A stretch of 64,000 nt of DNA from Mansonella perstans. Taxonomy: Eukaryota > Nematoda > Chromadorea > Rhabditida > Onchocercidae. This document shows, piece after piece, positions 12,250-25,624 of the stretch. The stretch's first letter is position 1. Each line of letters begins with the position of its first letter. The notes under the pieces were generated by a model, which was given only the letters and a program-made list of their open reading frames with translations, was not told where the DNA came from and made no database searches. The stretch spans positions 558,001 through 622,000 of the forward strand of contig JBAMDO010000568.1 of NCBI GenBank assembly GCA_037074765.1, given 5' to 3'. The position numbers were made by a program, and so were the translations under genes.

Positions 12250-14275
12250 ATGGCAAAAGGTTTATGTGTTATTTTAATAATTTTACATCATTCACAAATG
12301 TGCTGTAAGCGAAGATTGGTGAAAAGACGAGCGAAAAGACGAGTAAGCATGCGTTCAGTACGACACAGTTTTTTAAAAAAGGACGATTTGTCAAAACCAA
12401 AAATAGCGACCAGTTCCATAGAAAGAGTTGTTGCTAGTCAAAAGGTTCGTAATAATAATGATTCCTGTGATATTTGAAGGATGTATTTACAAAGTGACGC
12501 TCAGTGATTTTAAATTTTCGGAATCATAGTTAAATCAAAGAGATGGGAAATCAATCATATAGTATGAGGACAGGAGAAAACAGATGATTTGAGTGATGCT
12601 GAACTTCAACAATGCGCGAAGTCAAACTATCTTTATCCTTTGTCGTTTTTTTCATTCCAGGAACACGTTTACAGATTTCTGTACCTTTTATTTCTGAAGT
12701 ATTTTGACTGGACGCAAATTTTTCTATTTTCAACTTAACCTGTGGTCAATGTCATAAAACTGAAAGAAAGGAGAAAAATCTTTTATTCTCCATTAATTGT
12801 ATCACAAAATTCCAGAAAAATAAGGAAGCAATAGGCAAAAAAATAGCGACAAAACCAGTTAAAAAAATCGACAAAATTAGTGCGTCAGAAGAAGCGGTAT
12901 TTGAATTTTTTGAAAATTATTCACAGAAATTATAGATTCACAAGCATGAATGGCTCATTTATGCGTTTTAATGCATTCGGATTTCAATTATTCATTTGTA
13001 ACCGATTCTATTACTTTTCAATACTTAAAACTTCTCCCATAAAAAGTGATATTAGGTCACAGAGTTCAATGGATTTTGTAATTATAAGTTAGAAGAGGGC
13101 TGGTGCTTTGCAATCAATGAGGGTAAAATAGAAATATAACTCATAGGAGGCGTTGCCCAAATTTCACATTGACTTAAAAAGATTTGTAACAAATCCACTG
13201 GATAGAAATGAGGAAATGCAAAATTTCACATATCTGATTTCGAATTTTTCTAGAAATTTGATAAGTGTCTTTTCAAATTACTACAACAGCTGTAAACTCA
13301 TAGGAGGTGTTCTCACATTTTACATTGACATAAAAAGATATAAGTTTTAAAAGCACTCAGATTTGCCATTCGAAGTTCTGGATCACCTGTTTGCTTAAAA
13401 GTTGAGTACAACGAAATTTCTATTTGTTGCAGAAAAAATATTTGGAGGCAACCCAAGAGGCGGATTTCGATAGTGATAGAAAGTAAGTGAAGAGTTAAAA
13501 TAAAATCACCGAGTTTTTAACAAGAAGCTTCGAATAAAGTTAATTTTTAATTCAATGCATTGATTCAATTTTTAACCATTCAATCAATTCCTACGAAACA
13601 CTATTACAGTAAAGACGATGTTGTGGAAGCTGCAAACGTAAAATGTTTGGGCAATTTGGATAAAATTGTAGAGGTATTTGACAGATAAAATGAAGTTTTA
13701 CAATCATTGAACTTCCTCTTAAAAAAGTCCAATTCAAACATTTTAAAGTTGTATGAGAGAAATGTGAACAGTATCAAAGACAACTGAATATATTGTAAGA
13801 AGCAGCTAATACAACTGAGTATAAATTATCGTATATGAATATATCAAGTATAATTGGTCATCAATAGATCATGAAATCAGAAGAGATTTATGAGAAGGTC
13901 TTTTTTAGTACAATCTATTACATTTCTTGACATTTCAATTCCTAATTTAATTGGCAAGAAACATATAAGTGACAAGTAAAGAAGAGAATGCTCTGCTAAC
14001 TAAATCTTCCCATATTTAATCAATTTCATAAGAATTTGTCAGTTTCGCCTGCATTCTCCCTTCTTTATTCATCATTTTCTTTATAGGGCCGTAAATTGAA
14101 AATAGATGAAGAGATAGAAGCAATGAAATCTGTTCATCAAATGGATGATTTCAAACTCCGGCATCCAATTAGCGATCCAAAATTGCATGTCAAAATTGCG
14201 GAAAAAAAATGTGTCTTATACGAAACGGATGATAAGCCAACTGTAGATGATGAGTTAGATGAAAGGACACTTTAA
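12250..14275 (+). CDS. Unrecognised basic/acidic 192-residue protein
   Basis: Five exons join without frame conflict: 12250-12444, 12816-12896, 13433-13482, 13610-13673 and 14087-14275. I do not recognise the product. Residues 1-15 are mildly hydrophobic (MAKGLCVILIILHH). A very basic stretch follows (CKRRLVKRRAKRRVSMRSVR), with a further lysine-rich exon 2. The C-terminal half is mixed charged, with acidic ends (EADFDSDR; DDKPTVDDELDERTL). This pattern suits a nuclear or nucleolar protein, although the N-terminus could be a short signal anchor. If translation starts at the later ATG (12301) the hydrophobic part is lost. Introns all have GT and AG ends, and exon 5 follows a good TTTATAG acceptor, so I believe it is a gene despite lacking a family. 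Confidence 0.6.
13138..13342. repeat. Spaced 45-bp direct repeat in an intron
   Basis: AACTCATAGGAGGCGTTGCC...ACATTGACTTAAAAAGAT (13138-13183) recurs at 13294-13341 as a diverged copy (GGAGGTGTTCTCACATTTTACATTGACATAAAAAGAT), about 157 bases apart. Both copies lie in intron 2 of the 192-residue gene. The remaining intron sequence shows no other structure. Confidence 0.7.
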
Positions 14276-17200
14276 TGCTCCTGAAAACATCGATTTATTA
14301 TTTTTGCAATCAAATTTTAATTATTTGCATTGTTTATTTTGAAATCAAGATATGGGTTAAAAAAAATTGGTTACCAATTTACATTTCATATCTTTTTTCC
14401 TATTAGCATAACATATTCACTAAGTGGAAATACATGAAATGAAAATTTTGAAACAAGAAATGATCAATCGAATTTTTAAATTTTCACGAGAAATTATTGT
14501 TGGCTAAAAGAAAGCTAAAAGTTTCTCCATCAATTCAAACTACGATTTGAAACCGATTACTGTCTCTTCCATTGAAAACGTTCGGCATAACTGACGACAT
14601 AAAAAGAGGAGAGTAATGATGGTTGGACGTGTCGTGAACTTCGTAAATTCACGAGTGTCGACCTTCTTGTTCCTTTCAAAACTGGCAAATGAATCATTTA
14701 TGATCGTTGCCTTTATCGATTTTCATTGATCCAAATTTCAGCTATTTTCTTCAAAAGTTCCAGTTCCAGGAAATATTTGTCCTACTTTCCGATTTGTCAT
14801 AAAATTTTCCTCAATCAAAGTTATTGATTTTTCCGAGTGCTTAATGAAATTGTTTGACTGAATTGAATTTGATCGTAACAGAATAATTGCCATTCAATTT
14901 TCTATTGTTTCTTCTCAAAAATATTCTATTTTGATTTGACAAATAATGACTGATTTAAAAGGCTAAGTCTTTTAAATATCTAAGGCTAAACTGATTGGTG
15001 AAATGAATAGTTTGGCTTAATAATCAGCATTGTATGTATTTTATTGAAGAAATGAGGAGTCGATTGAGCAATTACAGAGATCAATTTAAGTTTCAGTCTC
15101 CTGTATGCCATAAACTCAAAAGACAAGCTGTCTATAATCATGGTGAGGGCACAACAGCAATTGAGCAAAGAGAAGTGAGAGAGAACGAAAACTTTTCAGT
15201 TTCTGTTCAAGCTTGGAACTCGTAAAGAAAAATAGTAATACCATTCTTTTCTCCTAACAAAAATTCACTTATTTTCTCTTTCAATCTGACTGAAAAATTG
15301 AAGCAGCAGACGAACATTTTTCTTGAGAGCAGCTTATTTTTCATATGTTCACTGAACAAAAGTGTCAGCAGCAATCTTTGTCACCAAATTTTTGTTTTGA
15401 TTGTTCAATTATTTGGTAAAAACAATTTTGTTCCTTGGAAAATTAAAGTAGAAGGTTTTCACTTCTGCTGAGATATTCATTTTAAAATTTTAAACTATAA
15501 ATTTGAAGTTAAGCCAAGTTTCAGCAATTCCTCAGTTGCTTAGGTACTCACTCGAATTATGAACTAATCCATTCATCTTCGGTTGTGATGAAAAATATCT
15601 CTCATGGAAATACAGCAATATTTTCAGCAGAGTTTTTTAATCATTGTCGAAATCCTGAGGTCATAGTTCGTGCCATTTATCGTTGCATGGTCAATTCTAT
15701 TAAAAATTTGAACATGAAACAAAAAAGAAATTTCCAAGAATTGTTTTTCCTTTCACAATTGGCAAAAGACATAAAGATCGTGTTGTTTTATACACTAAAC
15801 TTCACGAGCGATATCGGATCTGGAAATACCAAATGTTGTTAAACTTTAAATTCGTTTTTGATACTTTATCCTTCTATTTGATCATTTTTCTCAAGTGCTA
15901 GTAGAAGAATGTTATGCCACTATAAGTGCTTTCAAACTTTCCTAACGATAAGTAAATAGAATTACATTCTAAAATAGTGCTAGATATGAATCATCATATT
16001 TAGTTTTCGCTTCAGTAAATAAATATTTCGTTTCTTTTTTTGTTCTTTTGTAGAATGAATTTACTCTTGAAATTTGTTCGTTAAAGCAAAACAAGGTTAG
16101 AATAAAGATTGGATCTCGAATCCTCCAGTAGTTTATGATCTGGCGTGCTATATAAATTAATGGCGATCTCCTAAACTCATCAGCATTAATAAGGTCAAAA
16201 AGACAGGTTGAAAATAAAAAGTAGAAAATATTCCATGGAAAGTACAAGAAAATTGCTTCCTCGATGAACAAAGAGACAATTCAATTGGCATGACGTTGTT
16301 AAGGACATTTCAGTTCTTTCAATGCTTTTTTTTTTTTTTTTCAATTGTGGGTTAATGCATCACCCATTTGCAAGCTCAAAATACACCGGCAAACAGCTGT
16401 GCTATTGAAATGCATTATAGTGCTATATCATCGTCGCAGTAATCATAACGTCAATGTATGCAAATACTCGAATAATCTTCTCCCAGACTGATTTTGGAAT
16501 TTTTAGCAAAAATTTTGGTTAATACTTCAATATTTTCTCCTAACTATTATGTTGGTAAGTCCAAGGCATTTTCTTCAACTTTGGCTCTTTGATAGCTAAA
16601 TTGATTTTCTGTTAAAGATTTTGATCCGAATTTTTTGTCGCTTATTGCAGTTTTGTTGCATTTTTGTATTATTTTATCATTATTATTTCTTTACTTTTCG
16701 ATATTTGAAGTAAAATTTTTTTATCCTATTTGGCCACTGGGACTTAAATAAATAGAATCTGAAGATCAATAGACAACTATGTTAAGGTCTTATAAAGATA
16801 AGGGCCAAAGTCATTTGCAACTGGAGTCTTTGTAAAGACGAATCGGAAGATAGATTGATGGGTTCGAAAATGACATTGCAAAAAATGAGGTTTGTGTTGG
16901 GTTTCAATGTTCAAAAACACTGAATTTGTAATTTCCTTGTTTTTACATTAAAAAGAAAAATTTAAGAAAACAAAAATGTTAGTATAGATTCCATTATGAA
17001 AAAAATATGCTTGGCTTTTTAATTATTGACTGAAGAAGACAGGACTTTCAAAATTTAAATTACTGATTACTGAGCGACTTCACAGTAACTTTTTGCCACA
17101 AACAGTCGATTAATTGAAATACTTCTAAGCACTGCCTACACACAGCAGTAATATTTCTCCAATTCTTTTTTTGACTTTGACAATAATTGAAAATGTCAAG

Positions 17201-18953
17201 TGCCAAACGACATTTCCCAAGTGTTTATTATTAATGCGAATAAGTGGGACAGACGATCAGTGCTGGAAAACGGTTCGTTCAAAGCTCAAAACTTCAATTA
17301 TTAAATTGGCAAATTTCTTTTTTACCCATTGTGTATCCTGATATTTAAATATTTTTCTGCAGTTAAGATGCTGTGTTTGAATAAGGAAAGTATTAGAGAA
17401 GGATAAATTCTGGTAGTTATCGCATGAGCTACCATTTAAAACCGATCAATAATGTAAGTTTTCTGGAAAATCTTTTTATACAATTACTTTCTCTTTTCAT
17501 TAATCCAAATTTCTTGAAACTTTCATTACACCATCAACTATCTTCATTTCATTGTACTTCAATGTATCCGTTGCCATTAAGTAAGACTATGAAAATTTCC
17601 ATTTCATACTGCTAATCTCAAAACCAATCATTTGTTTGTCTATTCAAAATGATATTTTACTGCGACATTCAAATTGTCACCTTTTATAATCCCATCGGGA
17701 CTTTTCATGGGTTTCTCGAGAAAAAGTACGATCATGTCATATCTTCAATTTTTACCGCATTGAATATTTGTATAGCTCTGACAGGCTAAAAATTTTGTAA
17801 ATTGAAAAAAATTGAACTGAGTAAATTTAAATTTTCTGTCTTCTTTTGCGTTCCCAAAAAGTTTGAAATGAAATTGATAACTTCTTATGTACTTTAATAA
17901 AAGATGACAAATTAGAGAGAAGAGAAAAGGTGAAATTCTATTTAATTATTTTTGTCATTACAATGTTTGATAAAAAATTTTTATCTCAAACATTTGATTA
18001 TATAAATGTCACTCGTTTCAAGCGTTTCAGAAGATTGTATCTCTTTCTGGCTTCTTTCCATGCACCAACAGCGCTGTTATCGAAAGTCGATACATCTAGT
18101 ATGGCTAGCAATTGCTGGTGTCCTCAACAGCATTATTTCTCGGTAACATCGATTTGTGCTCAGTTACACAAAACATTTTCTTCCTAACAAACTCTATGGC
18201 ATTAATCTATCTTATTATTTTCATTTAATGTATGTTCCGGTTAATCATGAACCACTTTCGTATCATTTTTGTCAATATGGATTTTCAGCAGATGTTGTTC
18301 TAAATCTTCCATCTAAATCCTTCATTGCTCACAAATTTTTCAACAATTTTATAGATTTCATGAGAAAGAGATATCGTTTTCTTGTTTTACAGAGATGACT
18401 AATTTAATTCAAGCAAATATAAACTAATCATAATTTAAGTTAACTAAGAAAATTGAGATATGAAATTCAAATTTCTTTACTATATTTAGTATTCTAATTG
18501 TCATACAGCGCATGAAATATTAAGACATCAAATAGGTATGTAGGAATGGGATTTGAGTAAAAAAGATTGATTCAACTTACTTGCACCGCAGATTTATGCC
18601 CTATCAACTTTATTTCTAGAGAGCAGTCATAATATTCGAAGGTTATTACCATCAACTTCTTCGTGATATATTGATTTTTCTAGCATGTTTGCGCTCGGTC
18701 TATTCTATATTGAGAAAATACTCGAGATCAGTCTTGCGTTAAGGAATCTTCGATGTTCGCGTTAGACCCAAGAATATCCAGTATTATCCTTAAATCTGAA
18801 GTCATTCTTTTAAATTTAAATTCACGCTCTTTAATCTTGGCTTCGTTTCTTTATTTTTATACGTCTTATATTTTCGAAAAAGCTTTTTTTTAGCTTCCGT
18901 TTGCGAAGAATATTACGAAGCTGTGTTCATTGCTAAGATGATAATGTCTAGTC
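14276..18953. other. Long intergenic stretch before WDR47
   Basis: About 4.7 kb with no supportable gene. A few open stretches of 60-85 codons (for example 15034-15225, 15585-15842, 17930-18187) have no recognisable product, no consistent splice signals and composition like the flanks. A small inverted repeat (TCGTGAA...TTCACGA, about 14635-14657) and a poly-T run at 16327-16342 are the only local structures noted. Regulatory DNA for WDR47 may lie in its last part. Confidence 0.5.
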
Positions 18954-18955
18954 AG
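18954..18955 (+). promoter_or_regulatory. Probable leader acceptor of WDR47
   Basis: TCTAGTCAG ends here, 14 bases before the WDR47 ATG. No upstream coding exon is seen, so trans-splicing of a leader is the simplest reading. Confidence 0.4.
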
Positions 18956-18969
18956 TTAAATTTGCAACA

Positions 18970-21900
18970 ATGCCTGGAGCTGTACATATAACTGTTAACG
19001 AAAAAGATGTCATCAAAATTGTTTTGGAATTTCTGGAAACTCGAAGCTTACATATTGCACAGGTTCATTATAATTTGAGATAATTAACAGGGAGACCGAT
19101 TATAATTGATATGATCAGAGAGTATTTTTAAATTATGTTCAGCTAGCACTAGAACGAGAAACTGGTATAATCAACGGTGATTTCTCGGATGATGTTTTAT
19201 TCTTGCGACAGTTAGTTCTGGATGGTCAATGGGACAATGCGTTAGATTTTGTGGAACCTCTTCGAAATTTACCAGATTTTGATCTGCGAATATTTCGATA
19301 TTACATTACAAAATACAAATATTTCGAACTATTATGCATCAAACAGGAGCCAGGCCCAATGCATGACAACGATTTTACTGTTGAGGTGGTGTTTTTTTTT
19401 TCTCGAACATCATAACAAGCAGACAAGTAAACAAGAAAATAGATATTGAAACAAGTTATCAAATTCTCATTTCCAGGAACTGGTAGAATGCTTGAAAGAT
19501 CTGGAACATATATGTCCTACGCCAGAAGACTTTCATACCTTATGCGCTCTACTCACTTTGCCCAAGTTATCTGATCACGTTGATTTCAAGAACTGGAATC
19601 CAAGTAGCGCTCGAGTGGAATGTTTTCGAAAGGTTATATGGAGTAATAAGCAAATCATTTAAATTTTGCATAAATTAAGAAAATGAGTTATAGTTCATGA
19701 AAGTAAGTTTGTAAGTATAGAAATAGCTCTATAACATGATCGACATAAATTGTAAGTATATGATTCAATTTCAGATCGAACCTATGATTACACCTTTATT
19801 ACCTTCGATAATAAAAAATGAAAATCAGGTACGTGCATATTCATTGAATGATCGCTTGATGCAATTGGTCGTGAAGGGAACAATGTATGAAGGTTGCGTG
19901 GATTATTGTCAGGCGCAGGCTATTAATGATCCAAAAGGTGAGATTTCTAGGCGAACAACTAAACAAGTAAATAAGTTAGAAAGTAATTAGGTGAACGTAC
20001 TGAATTCGATTAAGTATTTGTATGGGACAGGACATATAAATATATGTGTTAAAAAATTATAAATTAAGTAAAATTAAATGAGATGGCAAAAATATAAAAC
20101 TCATATACAAAGTTGGAAATTTAAATGAATACCTGTATATATGTAATTTATCTATTTGCGGGGAAACTTTCACACCATAATATCAAACTATAGAGCCATG
20201 AGATAAACAGTTTGCTGGATATTATTATTCGAACAAATGAAATGAAGCCCCTGGTTTAAGGAATCAAATAATAATGGCCTATCAGAATTTGGAAGCGTAC
20301 TGAAGTGCTTACCGAAAAAGGCATTTTACTAAAACAATAAATGCAGATATTTTTTCCGACACTGGCAGTTTTTGTAGGCTTTTGTAGGCTTTTGCTACAA
20401 TGGCTACAGTTCGCTATTGTAAGTAACATATTGGGTTAACATATTGCTATGCAATAAACGATCATGTCAGGAATGAAACGGTAATGAAAGCATTTAATGA
20501 GTAAATATCTGTTTAGGCATTGAGAAGGGCGCAATTCCAACAGAACTTCTGTCTGTCAAGCCACGATTAACGAACACAGATTTATCACTGATATCCTGGC
20601 TTGCAACTATTGGTCGTGAACAGTTTACATTGCCTTTTGAACAGAAGACTTTGGACTTAAAATCTGATAAAGTGAAGCAAGTTTTCGGCTGTATTCAGTA
20701 GAAATTTTTGCCTGTAAATGTTAATTGCAAAACATTGGGATATTCTAGTGATTCGATTCGAAAGCTTAATTTCAAATAGATCACTTATCTTCAAGGTATA
20801 GTCCAGGGGAACTATTTCTAATTTAACAACATTAGAGTTAAATTTTCCGTTGGAATTCATCATTAAAACAATTCAGAAAACCTAAACTGGAAGCTCAATG
20901 GGCGGAACACATCCTAGCAACACCAATCAAACCTGGTGGTATATTTCCACATGCTTTGGTTCCAAATGTTAAATTAAAGTGCGCTGAAAAAATGAGTCGC
21001 TCGATGGTACTACCATCAATGTTATCATCAGTTTCAGTCGGTAATTTTGAATTGCTTCCAAGAATTCTTAATTTTTGGCCAAAAAATCAAGATTTTTAAT
21101 CAAACATGTATCACTTTTTTGCCTTTGCCTTTAATAATTTGCTAAATCGTATAGCGCAAAATTTTTATAGAATTGTCCTTGAAGGTATTTCGACTAATAC
21201 GCGAGATTCTTTGCACCCGATGTCATATTCTACCATGCCATCAGTCGGTTTCTCAATTCGGAGTAGCATAGAACAGCATCCGAAAGAGGTGCTGGTCCAG
21301 CGTCAGATGATTGATGCAATGTTCGAAACATCGGAACATACTAGAAGTAGCCGACCCGGTAAATCCTGCGATCAGTTGCAGCATCCGAATGCAGTGCAGA
21401 TGCAAACGTCAGGTATAGTGCTAGATGCATCGCTACGAAATCAGTAAGTTGTACTTTCTGATCTTGCAAAACAAAATTGCTTCCAGAAAATGTTCCAGAA
21501 ATTGCATTTTTGAAATTGTGAAACAACTAATTAGGAAATAAAAGGAAAAAAAAGGCAAAGAATGAAATTAAAAACAAAATGGTAATAATTATCATAATCA
21601 TCTTATCAACTGTCTTGCGATCAGTTACCTTATCCGAATGCATTTTTGTTCTAAGAAAACAAAAAGTGAGCGAAAACGCATGTATCATTTTGCTTCTCAG
21701 GCTGTTTTTATACTGGCTTTTTCTAGGAGAAAGATGGAACTATTTTAGGCAGGCTATGATAGCACAGAATATGAATGTCGTTGGATCACGAATGATGCAT
21801 TCTATGACTCAATCATCTTTATCAACAGAAAACACGCTACGCTATCAACTGGAAGACATGGCCCGACGTGGCCAACGGATCGGATCCCTACCACCAGTAC

Positions 21901-24656
21901 CTGAACTTTCTACACCGAACGAATGCTCCTTGGTGGAATCGGGACGAATTGACAATTCTCTCAATATTATTACTGTACCAATCAACAATGATTCAACGCC
22001 TCCACCTCCATTACCTCCCACAGCAGTGAATAATCTGATGAATACATCCCTATTTCAGGAATTTTCAAATCGGCAATTGCGTCAGCAAGGTTTAATTAGT
22101 TTTCAGACTGTTTTTAGAATTTTTAAAAAATTGACACTAATGTCTTTGAAAATTCACGCAATTCGAGTGTTAAAATTGCTGTAGTAGTTTTTCGATTAAA
22201 ATATCAATTCTCATACGTAATGCATTAATATTGTTCTTTTTGAGGAAGAACACAATTTACCGCACCTTTACAGTCCTTCCAAGTTGCTGATCTAAGTAAT
22301 CAGATGATGCATATCACAACATCTTCGCTGAATACGCAAGAGTCACCCTCGGTTAGTGATATGTGGTCATGTGCGACTGATTGTGCCCAATGAAATATAA
22401 ATACAGTTTCATTTACGGTTCCAGTTATGTTATCTAGAATGATGAAGTCATATATGAAGCATTGTTGATCCTATTTTTCGAGTTTCTTTAGTCAAGTGGT
22501 CCATTGTTTAGTGCTTTTCTTTAACTTGCTGGTATAATTTTCAAAGAAATTTTCAATAAAAACTTTCCATGTTATTCTGCTCATCAAAATCTTTTAGCGA
22601 AACAGGATATCGAAAGTACTATCTGTCTCTCCAGAAGACATGACATCTCTTAAGACTAATGTCGAACCTACCAGATCAGATCGATCACCGGTTCGAAGCG
22701 CTGGTGCTGTTGGTATTCAAAATGTTGCAGCAGTTTCTCAGACAGCTTGCTTAACAAGTGGAATAAGTGTTCAATTTGTTCCAGTTTGTCGGTAAGTTTC
22801 CAGTTTGTTTTTGTCAATAATTTTTTTCTTAAATTTATTCCGTAAAATCCGATTTTTTATTAGCTACGAAGATGTTCAAGCGATACGGACCGTAGCTTTT
22901 CATCCAAGTGGTCGATTTTTTGCACTGGGAACTAATTCCAAACAAATGCTTATCTGTAAATATCCTGACCTCAGAAAATTCAGGTACGTTACTTTTTGAC
23001 ATTCAAGATATTTTTACTATAATGGTGATGTCGAACTACACAAGTTTTACGGCAAAATAGCATCTATGTTACCAAAATTTTGAAAATCATGGTCGTTTTG
23101 ACAGAAACGACGGACCTGAGATTCTACTCATCAAACTGATTACAACTTTTTAGTAAAATGATCAATATGTTCCAGTGGACGAATATAGAGTGCCAATAGC
23201 GGTGTTTCTGCTTATTAACATGAAAGTATTTGATTATTTCTAGTTCTAGACCCGAAGGTGCTGCGCGTCACGTCGAAGTAATGCTATCAAGGCCAAAACA
23301 GCATCGTGGTAGCGTGTATTGTTTGGGATTTAATCCAACCGGTGAATTACTCGCAACGGGTTCCAACGATAAAACACTTCGATTAATGGCTTTCAACCCT
23401 GAGCATTGCAAAATTGGTGCACTTTTATACAATAAATAAATTATTTAATGCCAAAAAGCAATATTTAGGAATTAAACTTTCGCTATTGCTATTTTTTCGG
23501 AAACGATGAAGTAGTGCAAGCAGTCGATTACATTTTAGAAAGTTTAGGGGCAGAAACGGAGTTGAATATGCACGATGGTACAGTGCGTGATTTAATTTTC
23601 ATGGAGGATAAAATGAATCGAAGTACAATATTAGTTTCCGGTGGTGCTGGTAATTGCCGCATATATTTAACCGATTGCACTACAGGTCAACCATTAAGTT
23701 CGTACCAGGGGCATACTGGTAAGTTTTGGCTGATAAAAATCTCTCTCTACTTTAAATAGCAATACAAATAGGCTTGAATTTCTTTCACCACACATAAATG
23801 TACAATTAAGGTGTCTTTCATCCTCGAAGAAAATATACAAAATCTAAAAAAAACATAGCAAAAATCGCTAGCTTTCAGCTCCTATTCTTGGCTTATATGC
23901 ATCATGTAACGGGTATTTTGTTAGTTGCTCACAAGATAAAACGATACGATTTTGGGATCTAAGAAGTTCAGAAGCTGTCAATGTTATTTCTCCGAATTGT
24001 AAAACATCAAGTAAGTTTCGTCTAGTTCATGAAGCATCATTATATAATATAGATCAATTCATGAACTACAATTTCGCTACATTTCTTTCAGGTACACCAG
24101 TAACATCAGTTTGCGTAGATCCAAGTGGAAAATTACTAGTATCGGGACATGAAGATGCATCAGTTATGCTTTATGATATTGTCGGCAGTAGAACTGTCCA
24201 AATTTATCGGCCACATGCTGATGAAGTCCGTACCGTACGATTCAGTAACGCTGCATACTATCTTCTTAGTGGTTCATATGATAAAAGGTAACTTCATTAA
24301 GCAAGACATCATATAAGTTTCATTTTTAAAATATTCAAATTGGTTCTTTTAGAATGATTATCACAGATATGAGAGGTGATTTAATGGCACCGTTAATGTA
24401 CCTCCCGGTCGCTGAACATAACGATAAAGTTATACAGTGCAGGTGATCATTTTTCGAATTTTTTAATTATCCTTTAAATATTTCTACGCATTTATCACTG
24501 TGATTTTCTTATTACAAGCTAAGTTCATCGCAAATGCAATCAAATCTTAACAATTTTAATTCCAGGTGGCATCCACACGATTTCTCATTTTTGAGTACCA
24601 GTGCTGATCGTACGGCCGTTTTATGGTCGCTTCCACCTCCACCTCAATATTATTAA
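18970..24656 (+). CDS. WDR47 (nemitin)-type LisH/CTLH/WD40 protein
   Basis: Seventeen exons give 961 residues (human about 920): 18970-19062, 19143-19385, 19477-19632, 19775-19937, 20517-20676, 20877-21040, 21185-21443, 21749-22089, 22245-22351, 22598-22791, 22864-22983, 23244-23416, 23515-23718, 23879-24010, 24092-24287, 24353-24442, 24566-24656. The N-terminus is a LisH helix pair (KIVLEFLETRSLHIAQLALE) plus CTLH (FLRQLVLDGQWDNALDFV). The middle 250-600 is low-complexity, Ser/Thr/Met-rich. From about residue 630 come WD40 repeats with hallmarks GSNDKTLRL, CSQDKTIRFWDL, VSGHEDASVMLYDI, GSYDKRMIITD and the final STSADRTAVLW. Known WDR47 is a microtubule-associated scaffold in neurons and cilia. 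Intron 5 must use a GC donor (AA|GCAAGT) to keep frame and homology. The acceptor of exon 7 (CTTGAAG) is atypical and less sure. Confidence 0.92.
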
Positions 24657-24862
24657 AAATTCTCCGAAATTTGCTTTCGAAATTCAATTTCTTGAAGAAG
24701 CATGAACATGTTCTAATTTTGTTCTTACTAAAGATTTATTTTTTGTGTAATTGCAACAAAAAGTTTTCCAATCCTAAATACTTTATATTTACTTTTGCAT
24801 TAGCATTGAAATTTCACTTTATGTTTGAAAGCTTCTAACATTTTTATTTTAAAAGAATTTGA

Positions 24863-24868
24863 AATAAA
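24863..24868 (+). other. Poly(A) signal of WDR47
   Basis: AATAAA 207 bases after the WDR47 stop; a second copy follows near 24893. Confidence 0.5.
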
Positions 24869-24925
24869 TTTTATGGATAAAAAGAAATTCGAAATAAACA
24901 TTTAATTGTACTTAAAGCATTACTA

Positions 24926-24950
24926 TTCCACGATAATACGTATCGTGGAA
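24926..24950. repeat. Perfect 10-bp inverted repeat (hairpin)
   Basis: TTCCACGATA, five bases (ATACG), then TATCGTGGAA: a perfect 10-bp stem with short loop, 58 bases after the first WDR47 poly(A) signal. Its higher G+C content stands out in very A+T-rich DNA. Confidence 0.85.
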
Positions 24951-25621
24951 CAACGATTAGTCTAAAAATGTAACAAATCTCTCACAATGTATCAAAAATA
25001 AAAATTCGATATTTGTTGCAGCAATAAAAACAATCATTTCTTTTTGAACTATCAGATACACGTGAAATAAAAACTCATTACTAATGGTTAAAGAAGTAAG
25101 ACAAAAGTGAAAAAAAAGAAGGAAATATTTCAGGCAGAATTTCATAGTTCAATTTGAAATATTGGATTACGTGAGATCAATGTTACGTGAAGTCGACGTT
25201 TACTCAACGTATAGTTTTTTTACCAAAATCAAAATTACCAAATCAAAACAATGCTATGGAGACGTTTTTTCAACAACACCTATGTTCGAACTAACATTAC
25301 CACGTGGCGATCACGCCATCTCACGTATATCACTCTCTCTTCCTGCATGATCTGTCACCACTCTTTTCAATTAGTATAGCCATCCAAGAGCTAATTTCGA
25401 GCAGTCTCTATCTTTATCTGTTTTTCTCTTCTATCTCTTCTTTCTCTCAATCCCAACTGCACTTCTCTTTCTTTTAAGTAATGTGTCGACATGCGATACA
25501 GTATAGATTTAGCTTGAAGGCATATTTTTCAAACCTACGAAGAAATACCGTAATCTTCCGAGTTATTTATTCATTTGCTATTGTAGATTTCAATCGTAAG
25601 ATTACTTCATTAAACTGCTTT
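24951..25621. other. Spacer between WDR47 and isoleucyl-tRNA synthetase
   Basis: The first part is A+T-rich and featureless. A pyrimidine-rich block (about 25325-25475, many CTCTCTTT runs) precedes an ATG at 25481 that is in frame with the synthetase start at 25625. The gap of under 1 kb between same-strand genes, with a leader-type acceptor before the downstream gene, would permit an operon, but it is longer than the usual 100-bp spacing. Confidence 0.45.
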
Positions 25622-25623
25622 AG
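25622..25623 (+). promoter_or_regulatory. Probable leader acceptor of isoleucyl-tRNA synthetase
   Basis: AACTGCTTTAG ends one base before the ATG at 25625. This extreme proximity is typical of nematode trans-splice acceptors and decides the start of the cytosolic form. Confidence 0.6.
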
Positions 25624-25624
25624 A

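Noticed and set aside
12551..12733. 60-codon lysine-rich minus-strand frame in intron 1 of the 192-residue gene
   Set aside because: No start context or splice partners, and composition can arise from A-rich intron sequence.
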